Source: an uncultured Ruminococcus sp.
GTDB lineage: Bacteria; Bacillota; Clostridia; Oscillospirales; Ruminococcaceae
Length of the DNA stretch: 36,493 nucleotides
Assembly: GCF_937915125.1 (NCBI RefSeq)
Contig: NZ_CALDMP010000022.1
Location: forward strand, 1 to 36,493
Reading direction: 5' to 3'
The notes beneath the pieces are model-generated. The model had not been told where the DNA came from. It did not search any database and was given only the letters and a program-made list of their open reading frames with translations. A program made the position numbers and the translations under genes. Below, piece after piece: positions 22,879 through 33,100 of this stretch (the stretch's first letter is position 1; each line of letters opens with the position of its first letter).

Positions 22879-24120
22879 TTAGAGATATGTCAGGAACTGA
22901 GAAGCCAGAACCACGGCAATCAGCGCAATGGGATAAGTTGCTGCATAGGCAGAAGCAACGTTGGAAGTACCAGTTACGTTGATCAGAGCACCCAGCGCCG
23001 GTGTACTCGTCATACCGCCGCAGAGAGAACCCAGGTTGTTGAACAGGCTCATCTTCAGAACAAACTTTGCAATGATGAAGCCCAGGATCAGCGGAACCAG
23101 TGTCATCAGTGCGCCGTATACGAACAGCATCGGACCGAATTCGGAAAGGGTGGAGACGAACTCACGACCGCCGTCAACGCCGGCACCTACCAGGAACAGG
23201 ATCAGACCCAGCTCCTGGAAGATGGAAACTACATGCTCGTTCACCTTCAGGCTCAGCTTGCCGATTCTGCCGAAGTGACCAAAGATCAGACCCATGATCA
23301 GCGGACCACCGGTAGTACCCAGATTGAAGGACTGGTTGTTACCCAGGGGGATGTTGATGCAGCCCAGGATCAGACCAGTCACAACAGTCAGTGCAAATGC
23401 TCCCAGACCAAATTTATCCATCTCGAACAGCTTGCCCTTTACTTCTTTTTTACTGTCTTGATCACCGCTCATGAGCATTGCACGTTCCTTGTCCATATCC
23501 GCATGGAGCAGACGAGGCATGATCTGTACGAACAGTACAACGCCGATAACGCCGAAAGGATATGCAACGCCGTGACCAACTGCGATCTGGTCGTAGAATT
23601 CTGTGCCTTGCAGTGCTTCCTGTGCAGCGGCAAATGCCGGTGTACTAGTCAGCGAACCAGACAGCAGACCAACACTCATTGCGGAATTCATATCCGGTAC
23701 CAGAATGGTGACCAAAGCACATGTACCTGCGCCGGACAGGATGATGATCAGTCCCAGCAGAACATAGGACTTGAAGTTCTTCACCAGATTCTTAAAGAAT
23801 GTGGGACCAGCGATCAGTCCGACAGATGTCACAAACAAGATCAGACCGAGATTTTGCGTCATGCTGAAATAGGGCTTGATGCTGGTCCAGCCGCCAGCTT
23901 CACTCCATTCTGTGATGTTGTCCAGACCCAGCTGGAGGAAATGTCCTGCGACCAGAGCAACAATGAAAATTGCTGCACTGCCCAGTGTGACACCCTTGAT
24001 GGAAATTTTACCGATCAGATAGCCGATGGCGATGATGCCGAAAATCATGAAAATGACGAGTGCCATTGTCTTCATGTTAAACAGGTTCACGCCAAGGACT
24101 TCGAGAAAATGGAAACTCAT
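22879..24120 (-). CDS. AspT/YidE/YbjL-type transporter, compact form
   Basis: This 413-residue membrane protein has about ten to eleven hydrophobic segments in two similar halves. Each half carries the family motif: SGSLTSTPAFAAAQ in the first, GGMTSTPALGALIN in the second. These are hallmarks of the AspT/YidE/YbjL duplication family (aspartate:alanine exchanger superfamily). Usual members have about 550 residues with two RCK_C domains between the halves. Here only about 40 charged residues stand in between (HADMDKERAMLMSGDQDSKK), so the regulatory domains are absent. The substrate is unknown; amino or organic acids are plausible. The ATG at 24120 has AGAGAGG upstream. It is monocistronic with a structured leader. 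Confidence 0.85.
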   Translation of the reverse strand: MSFHFLEVLGVNLFNMKTMALVIFMIFGIIAIGYLIGKISIKGVTLGSAAIFIVALVAGHFLQLGLDNITEWSEAGGWTSIKPYFSMTQNLGLILFVTSVGLIAGPTFFKNLVKNFKSYVLLGLIIILSGAGTCALVTILVPDMNSAMSVGLLSGSLTSTPAFAAAQEALQGTEFYDQIAVGHGVAYPFGVIGVVLFVQIMPRLLHADMDKERAMLMSGDQDSKKEVKGKLFEMDKFGLGAFALTVVTGLILGCINIPLGNNQSFNLGTTGGPLIMGLIFGHFGRIGKLSLKVNEHVVSIFQELGLILFLVGAGVDGGREFVSTLSEFGPMLFVYGALMTLVPLILGFIIAKFVLKMSLFNNLGSLCGGMTSTPALGALINVTGTSNVASAYAATYPIALIAVVLASQFLTYL

Positions 24121-24196
24121 GAAAACCTCTCTCCTCATTGAAATAATAAACCAATATGCAGAGGGCTCTCAAAACTCTGCACATCGAGGCGGAAAT

Positions 24197-24243
24197 CGCA
24201 GATGCAATAAAACAACGCAGATTTGTGCCAAATTGCATCTGCG
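24197..24243 (-). promoter_or_regulatory. Structured 5' leader of the transporter gene
   Basis: A perfect 12-bp inverted repeat: CGCAGATGCAAT on the minus strand (24243-24232) with ATTGCATCTGCG (24208-24197). Between them lies AATCTGCG (24222-24215), which can pair with the same first CGCAGAT, so two exclusive hairpins are possible. No T-run follows either, so this is not a plain terminator. The whole leader is about 135 nt. It matches no riboswitch that I recognise. Confidence 0.55.
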
Positions 24244-24260
24244 GTCTCCTTAACTATACC

Positions 24261-24289
24261 ATTATACATGATTCTTCTTTTTTTGTCAA
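24261..24289 (-). promoter_or_regulatory. Promoter of the AspT-like transporter
   Basis: On the minus strand, TTGACA (24284-24289), 17 nt, TATAAT (24261-24266). Confidence 0.92.
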
Positions 24290-24501
24290 TGATGTAAGAG
24301 GGCTTTTCTCAAGAATGTATAAAAATGATAGAAATCCCCATGTTTACGAGGCTTTTCAAGGGAAAAGTGACAAAAAGCATAGGAGAAGAAGGAGACGCAT
24401 ATCGTTTTCTCTCTCAGAAGGAATGAAAGGGTTTATGCCGTAACACGTTCTGTATTATTATGCCTGATATTGTGCAAGATTAATAAATTCTTAGTTCAAT
24501 A
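24290..24501. other. Intergenic stretch with no feature seen
   Basis: AT-rich sequence between the divergent promoters of the transporter and the transglutaminase-dockerin gene. I find no ORF with a ribosome site, no terminator and no repeat here. Confidence 0.6.
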
Positions 24502-24530
24502 TTGACAATCCAGGTGCAATATGCTATAAT
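24502..24530 (+). promoter_or_regulatory. Promoter of the transglutaminase-dockerin gene
   Basis: TTGACA (24502-24507), 17 nt, TATAAT (24525-24530). Confidence 0.92.
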
Positions 24531-24586
24531 AAAAAAAGATAGAAAAAGAAAAATATGGGAATTGGGCAGATTAGGAGGCGTTTTTG

Positions 24587-26947
24587 ATGAAACGGAAAGC
24601 AATACAAAAACTCACCGGACTGCTCACGGCTGCATGTATGCTTTTTGCGCAGACACTTAGCAGTTCAAGCATTTTGGCTGCCGGAACTTTACCGGAAAAA
24701 GCAACCGATGACTTAGCCGACACGCAGATGATCGAAATCGAATCGTCTGAACTGGCAGAATCACCGATTCCCATTTACGGTGCATCCTCTGCCGTAAGTG
24801 CGGACAAAACCACATATGAGGAGGATTGTTATGCTTCATATGCGGGATATCATGCACTGGACAGCGATCAGCAGAAGATCTACAACAAACTAAAAGAAGC
24901 GGCACATACCTTTTATACAGGAACAGACGATGCCCAGTCTATCACCTATAGCGGTGGCAGTATGGCATATTTTGCCGCCGCTTCTAATTCGTCCTCCGCA
25001 CTGACTGCGGAGGATATTGCGGAAGTCGTTTCTATGTTCCGAAGCGACAATCCGATTTACTTTTTCGTGGGCAGTTATATGCTTTACAGCACGACAACAA
25101 GTTTTTCGGGCACGACTTATATCAATAAAGTTTACGTTTCCTGCATGGAAGAATATACAGACGGCACAGTGCGTCAGGAAGAACGGGCAGTGCTGGAAAA
25201 TACGATTTCTGCGGTGCAGGACAGCATGACAGACTGTACTACCGCTCTGGAATATGCAACAGCGGCGCATGACTGGATCTCAGATACCATTACATATGCC
25301 TACGATGAAAGCGGAAATCCAGAGGAATCCATGACGGCGCATAGTATTATCGGTGTATTTGATCCTGCCTATGACCGTGCTGTATGCGAGGGCTACGCTA
25401 AGGCGTTTCAGCTGCTGCTTAATGCAGTGGGTGTGGAGAATTATTACGTCGTTGGTCTGGGAAATGGCGGCGGTCACGCATGGAATATGGCACGGATGGA
25501 TGATGGATTTTTCTATTATTTTGATGTTACCTGGGATGATTCTGCTAAGACGAATGCATACTTTGCTGCCGGTGAGACTTCTTTTTCGAAAGAACACACA
25601 GCATTCACCATAGATCAGACTTCCTGGCAGTTTCTGTATGATCTGCCGGATGTCCCGGAAAATGCATATACCGGTGCAGTGGGAACAGTATACACAGAGG
25701 GAGATTTTGTGTATGCATTGTTTGATACATATGCAGCTGTGACAGAGTATACTGGGTCTGCGGAATCGGTTTTAGTGCCGGAAACTGTAAATGGACTTCC
25801 GGTAACGCAGATCAAAGGTGCCTTTGCAGAGCACTCCAATTTGCAGGAAGTACAGTTACCATCCTCTGTTACTGTGATCTCCTATGGTGCGCAGGGCGTT
25901 GGTGCTTTTGAGAATTGTGCTTCGCTGAAATATCTGACTATATCATCACAGCTGGAACGGGTGGAATGGAACGCCTTTGCCGCTTGTACGGCTCTGGAAG
26001 TTGTAACGCTTCCGGCATCTGCCTCTCAGATCGGTGCCCGGGCTTTTTATGGTTGTTATAGCTTGAGACAGCTTCTCATTTATGCTCCGGCATGTAAACT
26101 GGTCTCTTCGTCATCTGTTTATACAGATACGATCATATATGGATATACGGATTCTACGGCGAAGTCTTATGCGGAAAAGTATAGCCGCAACTTTCTGGAA
26201 CTAGAGGCAGCCGCTACTGAAACAACAGATACTTCTGTGACCTCAGAAACTACAGTTTCTGACATCAGTTCCAGCACAAGCTCCAGTACAAGCTTGAGTA
26301 CAAGCTCCAGCAGCACAACCACAAGTGCTGTTACAACAGCGACACAGTCAGTTACAACGACAACAACTGCTTCTACAACACCGACAACTACAACAACAAC
26401 TGCTTCTACAACACCGACGACTATGACAACAACAACTGCTTCTACAACACCGACGACTATGACAACAACAACTGCTGCAACGTTGACAACTACGACAACA
26501 ACCACTGCAACTACGATAGCTGTCACGACAACCATGTCACCATCAGCGACAACTATTGCGACGACAACTACGGTGACAATGCAGCAGAGTACGCAAAGCA
26601 TGACAACTGCCGCATCTGTTGTTTCTGTGCTGACAACAACGGAGAAAACTGTACCATCCGTTGTACCGGACAGCGTGGAAGAAACGGATACAACAACAGA
26701 AAGTCAGCCTGTACTGCCTGTTTTGGCGGCTGATATCAACCAGGACGGAAATTGTGCAATAAATGATCTGGTGTTTCTGAATTTATATCTGGTTCAGGAT
26801 ATGGAAGTTTCGCCTTCTCAGTTAGCGGCGATGGATTGTTACCATGACGGTATTGTAGATGCAAAGGATAGTACAGTTCTGCTCAAGTTCCTGGTGCGTC
26901 TGATCACAGAATTGCCAGTTGAACCAGAAATAACAGTGAACGCCTGA
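24587..26947 (+). CDS. Secreted transglutaminase-like / LRR / dockerin protein
   Basis: The 786 residues read in order: signal peptide (about 1-32); a helical region (80-235); a transglutaminase-like domain with C267 (AVCEGYAKAF), H297 (GGHAWNM) and D313 (FDVTWDDS); BspA-type leucine-rich repeats (about 395-520); a Thr/Ser linker (about 545-690); and a dockerin (about 718-786) with two Ca loops, DINQDGNCAIND and DCYHDGIVDAKD. Bacterial transglutaminase-like domains are usually cysteine proteases or cross-linkers; which applies here is unknown. The dockerin should bind a cohesin on a scaffoldin or the cell surface. The start at 24587 has AGGAGG 8 nt upstream; a TTG precedes it in frame. Monocistronic. 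Confidence 0.92.
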   Translation: MKRKAIQKLTGLLTAACMLFAQTLSSSSILAAGTLPEKATDDLADTQMIEIESSELAESPIPIYGASSAVSADKTTYEEDCYASYAGYHALDSDQQKIYNKLKEAAHTFYTGTDDAQSITYSGGSMAYFAAASNSSSALTAEDIAEVVSMFRSDNPIYFFVGSYMLYSTTTSFSGTTYINKVYVSCMEEYTDGTVRQEERAVLENTISAVQDSMTDCTTALEYATAAHDWISDTITYAYDESGNPEESMTAHSIIGVFDPAYDRAVCEGYAKAFQLLLNAVGVENYYVVGLGNGGGHAWNMARMDDGFFYYFDVTWDDSAKTNAYFAAGETSFSKEHTAFTIDQTSWQFLYDLPDVPENAYTGAVGTVYTEGDFVYALFDTYAAVTEYTGSAESVLVPETVNGLPVTQIKGAFAEHSNLQEVQLPSSVTVISYGAQGVGAFENCASLKYLTISSQLERVEWNAFAACTALEVVTLPASASQIGARAFYGCYSLRQLLIYAPACKLVSSSSVYTDTIIYGYTDSTAKSYAEKYSRNFLELEAAATETTDTSVTSETTVSDISSSTSSSTSLSTSSSSTTTSAVTTATQSVTTTTTASTTPTTTTTTASTTPTTMTTTTASTTPTTMTTTTAATLTTTTTTTATTIAVTTTMSPSATTIATTTTVTMQQSTQSMTTAASVVSVLTTTEKTVPSVVPDSVEETDTTTESQPVLPVLAADINQDGNCAINDLVFLNLYLVQDMEVSPSQLAAMDCYHDGIVDAKDSTVLLKFLVRLITELPVEPEITVNA
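26369..26475 (+). repeat. Tandem repeats coding the Thr-rich linker
   Basis: Near-identical units starting GCTTCTACAACACCGAC recur with periods of 33 and 36 bp and encode ASTTPTT[T/M]TTTT. Copy number could change by slippage, which would alter linker length without breaking the frame. Confidence 0.75.
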
Positions 26948-27000
26948 ATAGGAAGTTGATAGAGCGTATTTACATAGAAATTATGTGTGTGAAGAAATAA

Positions 27001-27128
27001 GGCGATACCGTGCAAAGCCGCTAGACGCTCTTTGTGCGGTGTTGCCATAAGTATAGGGCTGCTGCACCTTTTCATTGGTGCAGCAGCCCTATTTTATCTG
27101 AAGATAACACCGCACAAAGATGCGCCGC
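27001..27128. repeat. Degenerate MITE-like element carrying a hairpin
   Basis: The left part (TGCAAAGCCGCTAGACGCTC, then TTTGTGCGGTGTTGCC) matches the outer 40 bp of the element at 6249-6445 in reverse. The right part (AACACCGCACAAAGATGCGCC) is a second terminal repeat in the opposite direction. The usual core is gone and a different 16-bp hairpin (27053-27092) lies between. It fills the gap between the convergent dockerin genes. Confidence 0.7.
27053..27097. terminator. Terminator between convergent dockerin genes
   Basis: ATAGGGCTGCTGCACC (27053-27068) pairs perfectly with GGTGCAGCAGCCCTAT (27077-27092) around an 8-nt loop. TTTTAT follows on the plus strand, so it mainly serves the gene ending at 26947. 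The minus-strand T-tail is poor. Confidence 0.75.
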
Positions 27129-27166
27129 AGATGATGGGTGAGCGGTTTTTTAGAGGTGCCCTACTG

Positions 27167-30100
27167 TTATTTCAGCAATTCTTCCCAGGAAACGTCTTTT
27201 CCAACAGAATGGTTTGCATAGTACAGCAGAATGTAGAAGGCGTCATCTCCGGTAATCTCGCTGTCACCGTTGATATCCAGCAGCAGCAGAAGCCACCGGT
27301 TTACAGAAGGATTCTCGTGGAACTTACAGTCTGTGGCACCGACAGATTTTTTCGCATAGTACTGGAGCACCAGAAAGGCGTCATCGCCGTTTACAACATT
27401 ATCCAGATTTGCATCACCCCGCATCTTTGGCAACACATTTCCTGTTGTTGTCGTACTGGAAGTGGACGTTGTACTAGTAGCGGTTGTTGTGTTGGAAGTT
27501 GTGCTGGTTGTAGAAGATTGTGTCGTGGTCGAGGTTGTGGTTGTAGTTGTAGTTGTGGTTTCTGTGGTGACTGTCGTGGTTTCTGTGGTTGTGACTGTTT
27601 CGGTGAACGTTGTTTCAGAAGTGGTTTCAGTACTGGTTTCGGAACTGGTTGTGGGATCGGTGTCAGAAGTGGTAGTGGTAATTGTCGTTGTTGTCAGCGT
27701 CAATGAAGCTCTTGTGCGGCTTGTTGTAGTGGCTTCGGTTGTTGTTGTACTTTGTGTGAAAGTCATGGTCTGTTTGGTGCGGCGTGTCGTTGTGGTAGTT
27801 GTCATTGTTGTTGCAGAGGTAGTACTTGTTGTTGTCGTTGTTTCTGTTGTGGTGGTTGTGGTTGTAGTTTCTGTTGAAGTTGTTGTAGTAGTGGTAGTGG
27901 AAGAAGTTGTGGTAGTCGTTGTTGTGGCGGAAGAAGACGAGGTGGTGGTTTCGGTCGTAGTCGTCAGTGTCGTTGCTTCTGTTGAGGTTGTGGTAGTTTG
28001 AGTTGTTGTAGAGGTTGTCGTAGATGATGTTGTTTCTGATGTTGTGGGAATGGTTGTGGTGGTTGTTGTGGCAGTTGTCGTTGTTGTGGAGGTTGTGGTC
28101 GTTTCCGTTGTCGTTGTTGTCGAAGTTGTCGTTGAAGTTGTGGTTGTTGTAGTAGTGGTAGTTAGCTGTGTTGTGGCGGTAGTTTCTTTTGGGTTTGCAT
28201 GGAATGTAACAGAACTTCTGGCACCGTGATAATTTGCAGTGTCTTCAGGAGTGAATATCCATGTCAGCGTATTGTCGCCGGCTGACAGGGTCTCAGATGT
28301 ACCTTCTGCCCAGGTTAGCGTCCCGGGTGTGCATCCGTCTGCTGCTTTCAGTTCCGGCAGAGGATCGCCTTCCGTATAAACTGCATCTTCGTCAAAACGA
28401 ACTATGATTTTTGGCGTAGCACGCTCAATCTGAAATGCAGCTTCACAGGTGCCGCTCCAGACCTGGGAACCGGAGGCTGTTATGAGAACAGTAGCTGTCC
28501 CGGCATTGATGTTATTCTGATAGGAAATGGTATAATCCTGACCCAGACGGAGTCGCATACCGCAGAGTGTCACTGTGACGTTGGGGGTCAGAGGAGAACC
28601 GGTGTAATACAAAGGCGTGTTTCCGGTTTCTACACGAACAATTGCTGCATCCATAGGCACAGTTTCCATGCCCACGGAGAAAATTGGCGTTACATTTGCA
28701 TTGCCTGTATCATAGGAGTAAGTGATATCCTCCAGAGGATTGCTCACAGTCAGATCCGTTCCATTCCATTCGGCATTTTTCCAGCCTGAAGCAAGCGCCG
28801 GATCGAAGTTCTCCCAGTCCGAAACAGAGATGTGCAGGCTGTGGTTTTCCCCCAACTCCGGTGTGACAAGTGCATGACAATTGTCCAGTTGGCAGGTGCT
28901 CAGCTGTGCATAGGGGGACAGCCGCAGTGCCAGAAGCGGATTGTTCCCTGCGTTCAGTTCTGTCAGCTGGTGCAGTGACGAAAGTTCCAGGGACGCCAAT
29001 CGGTTTTCCGAGCAGTCCAGCACACTCAGTGCGGTCAGTCTGGAAATGTCCAGTGTTTTTAACAGATTGTTTTTACAGTTCAGCTGGGTCAGAGCTTCTG
29101 CTCTCACCGTCAAAGATTCCAGTACGTTGTCACTGCAATCCAGCAGCAATAATCCGGGTGTACGAGAGAGATCCAGGCTTGTCAGTCCATTCCTGCCGCA
29201 GGACAGTTCGGTCAGGATCGGATTTGACAGCTGTAATTCTGTCAGCTGATTTGCACTGCAATCCAGTATTTCCAGTTCCTGCAATGCAGTGGTATTCAGG
29301 TATGTCAGCAGGTTATCATTGCACCACAGTTTTGTGAGCATGGTCTGAGCAGAAACATCCAACTGAGTCAGCTGGTTGGAGGAGCAGTCCAGTTCGGTCA
29401 AAGCAGTCAGATCAGACAGGTTCAGTGCACTCAGCTGATTGCCGCTGCAATTGAGAGAAGTAAGCTGAGAGAGCAGCATGCCGTCCAGACTGGTCAATAG
29501 ATTATCGGCACAATTCAGTTCTGTCAGCTGTGTAAAATATGTGACACCTGTGAGATCGGCAATTCCCAATCCGGACACATCCAGCGTAGTCACGGCGTCT
29601 ATTTCAGAAACTGCCAGAAGCCCATCTCCGTTGATATCCAGATGAGATGAAACGTAACTGCGGAACTGTGCATCCGGAAATGTTGATACATCAATGGAAA
29701 TGGTATCCTCTTCTACCAGCTGTGCCAGCAGAGTGAAGGTCACTGTCCGTTCGGGATCGTCAGTATCGACCTGATACTGATAGGTCACTGCTGTGCCCAT
29801 GTTCTGAATAGACAATACTGTGCCGTCACAGACAGCATTGCTCCAGGAATCCGGTGCCACACGTTTCGGATCAAAGAAATCCGGGAGCGCCGTGAGATCA
29901 AATTGTGAAATTGCCTTTACCGGAATGAAACAGATGTTTCCGCTGGCATTCAGAGAAGTGAGAGATGTTAAACCAGTGACATCCAGAGCGATCAGCTGAT
30001 TGTTCTGACACTGTAGTTTTTGCAGACTGGAGAGATCGGACACATCCAGAGAAGTCAGCATATTGCTCCCGCATTCCAGATATTCCAGCGCAGAAAGTCC

Positions 30101-33100
30101 TGTCAGCTGCAATTCAGACAGCATGTTGTCATAGCAGTACAGATATTGCAGGGATCCCAGTCCGGAAACATGCAGTTCCTTCAGCAGATTTGCCTCACAG
30201 GAAAGATAGGTCAGGGAAGGCAACGCTGAGACGTTCAGAGCAGTCAGATTGTTATAAGCGCAGAACACCTTCTGTAGGTTGTCCGATTGGGGAAGATACA
30301 GTCTCTCCAGGGCATTTTCGGAACAGTTCAGTTCTTTCAGACGGGGCAGATTTACGACAGACAGTGTGGTCAGCTGATTGGAGGAACAGTCCAGCCGTTC
30401 CAGTGCAGTCAAATATTCAACACCAGTCAGGTCGAAAATGCCCATGCCTGCTGCATCGATGACGTTTATGTTGTTCAGTTCTGTCTGGGAGAAATACCAG
30501 TCGTTTTCGATATCGTATTTTTTCTGTATATAGGCACGGAATACGGGGTCAGGAAAGTGGGCTTCATCAATAGGAATGCTTGTTTCCTCTGTGATACTCT
30601 GAGGGATCAGCGTAAAGGTGACTGCACTTTCCGGATCGCCTGCAACAGCAAGGTAAGAGTATGTCACATTCCCAGAGCCGGTGATATACAGATTGTCGTG
30701 ATCAGCATATGCATTTGTCCAACTGCCTTCCATAACACGATCCACATCAAATTGTCCCGGCAGTTCCGAAAAGCGGATGCGGTTCAGTGAATCCGGATAA
30801 ACCGCATACTTATTGGATTTTGCAGAAATCATCATACCGGCATGGGTTTCGTCCAGGTTCAGAGAAGTGAGCTGGTTGCCGGAACAATACAGCGTCTGCA
30901 ATTCCGGCAGTGCCGAAAGATCCAGCGCAGTTAGTTTGTTGGTGGCACATTGCAGATACGTTAGAAGGGGATTTTGTGAGACATCCAGATCGGTCAGCTG
31001 ATTGCTGGCACAGACCAGCTTTTTCAGTGAAGAAAGGGAGGAGATATCCAGTGCCGTCAGCCGATTCTGAGAACAGTTGATCTCTGTCAGATCGAAGAGA
31101 CCATTCAGCTCCAGTGACTCCAGAGAATTCATGGTGCAGATCAGCCGTGTCAGCAAAGGCGAAGCAGAAAAATCCAGTGCTGTCAGCTTGTTCTGGCTGC
31201 ATTGCAGTTCCAGAAGTGCAGATAGGGAAGTAATATCCAATTCCGTGAGACTGTTGGAATTGCAATTCAGTGTTTCCAGGGAAGTAAGGTCTGTCAAGGT
31301 CAGTGTTTTCAGTGCATTCCAGGAGCAGTTCAGCGTTTTCAGCTTTGTCAGCCCTGTCAGATCCAACTCTGTCAGATTGTTGTTGGAACAGTCCAGTTCG
31401 GTCAGCTCTGTGCAATAGCGGATACCTGTGAGATTCCATATATTTTTGGAGGCAAGCGGTAATGTGATAATTGCCTGGATCTCCTGCCGACTGAAATATC
31501 CGTCATTGTTGGTGTCGTACGCAGCGAGCTCCTGCCGGAATACATCATCCGGAAAGTTTTCGCTGTCGATCGCTAGAGGAATCTCAGAAGGTGACAGGAT
31601 AAACTGTGCTTGCATCGTCTGAGTTTGGTTGACATAATATGCATATGTCACCGGGCTGCTGGGATCTTCTACAAAAAGCTGTGTACCGGAAAGAACAGCG
31701 TTTGTCCAGCTGTCCGGCACGACCTGGTTCATATCAAATTCTTCGGGCATGGTGCCGAGATCAAATATTCCGTTGACATAGACAGAAATTTCCGTCACAT
31801 TATTCTCTGCGGACAAACTGCCGCTGCTAATCTTTGTATCAGAAACATCCAGGGCAGACAGAAGATTCTGACCGCACAGCAGTGTTTCCAGCTGTGTTTG
31901 CCCGGAGAGATCCAGTGCAGTCAAACGGTTGTTCTGACAGCTGAGATATGTCAGGGATGAAGGCTGAGGCAATGTCAAAGAAGTCATGGCATTGCCGTCA
32001 CAGGTGAGGGATTTCAAATAGCCCATACCGGAAATATCCAGAGATGACAGCTGGTTTCCGCTGCAATCCAGAGTATCCAGGTATGTGAAGGCGGAAATAC
32101 CTGTGAGCTCCGTAATTCCCTTATTGTTCAGGGAGAGGGATGTCACTGCCTTGATTTCTTCCAGGGAAAAATAGCCGTTTCCGTCTGAATCATAGTCCGA
32201 GAGTGCGCTTCGCAAAGCGGCGTCCGGAAAGTTCGTCTCGCTGATTTCCAGATATTTTGTTGTGTCAGCATCCAGCACCAGGGTGAACCGTACCAGTCGG
32301 GTGTCATCTGCCGTGTCGATCCGGTAAGCGTAGGTTACCGGAGAAGCGGCATCCAGAATATACAGCGTGTCCGGTTCTTCGTCCAGAATGACGCCGTTCA
32401 GCAGCGTTGTCTGATCAATCCGTCCGGTATCCAGTTCCGGGATCTGTGTCAAATCATAAGTATACAAGCCGCCGTTTCCAGGGACGGGAGAGATGGTTCG
32501 TTGGTTGTTGTTGCAGGTAAGCGTTTCCAGCAAAGAGAGTCCGCTTATATCCAATGCTGTCAACTGGTTGTTGTCGCAGGTCAGCGTTTCCAGCAAAGAG
32601 AGTCCGCTTACATCCAATGCTGTCAACTGGTTGTTGTCGCAGTGCAGTGTTTTCAGTGCAGACAGTGCCGTGAGATTCAGATCTGTCAGCTGATTGGCGG
32701 AACAGTTCAGCTCAGACAATGCTGTCAGTCCATCGGTATTCAGTTCGGTCAGCTGGTTGGAGGCGCAATCCAGAGAAGCCAGCTGGGCGAGTTCGGTCAG
32801 CTGTAGGTCGTCTAGTTGATTTCCGGCGCAGTTCAAAGAAGTCAGATCAGTCAGAACCGAAACGTCCAGAGATTTCAGCTGATTGTTTGAACAGTTCAAT
32901 GTTGATAGTCCGGAAAGTACGTCAGTCGTCAGTGTTTCCAGCAGATTGCCGGAACAATCCAGCGATGTCAGACCGGATGCGGAACTTAGATCCAGTTCTT
33001 CTATCTGATTGGTTGCGCAGTTCAGGGTTTTCAGTGCAGAGTTGTCAGGAAACGTCAGTGCTGTCAGTTGGTTTTCAGCACAGTTCAAGGAGGAGAGTGC

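Noticed and set aside
27462..28229. Long valine-rich open frames on the plus strand
   Set aside because: They are the complement of the ACA/ACG/ACC Thr-coding linker of the giant dockerin gene. They have no ribosome site and only valine runs.
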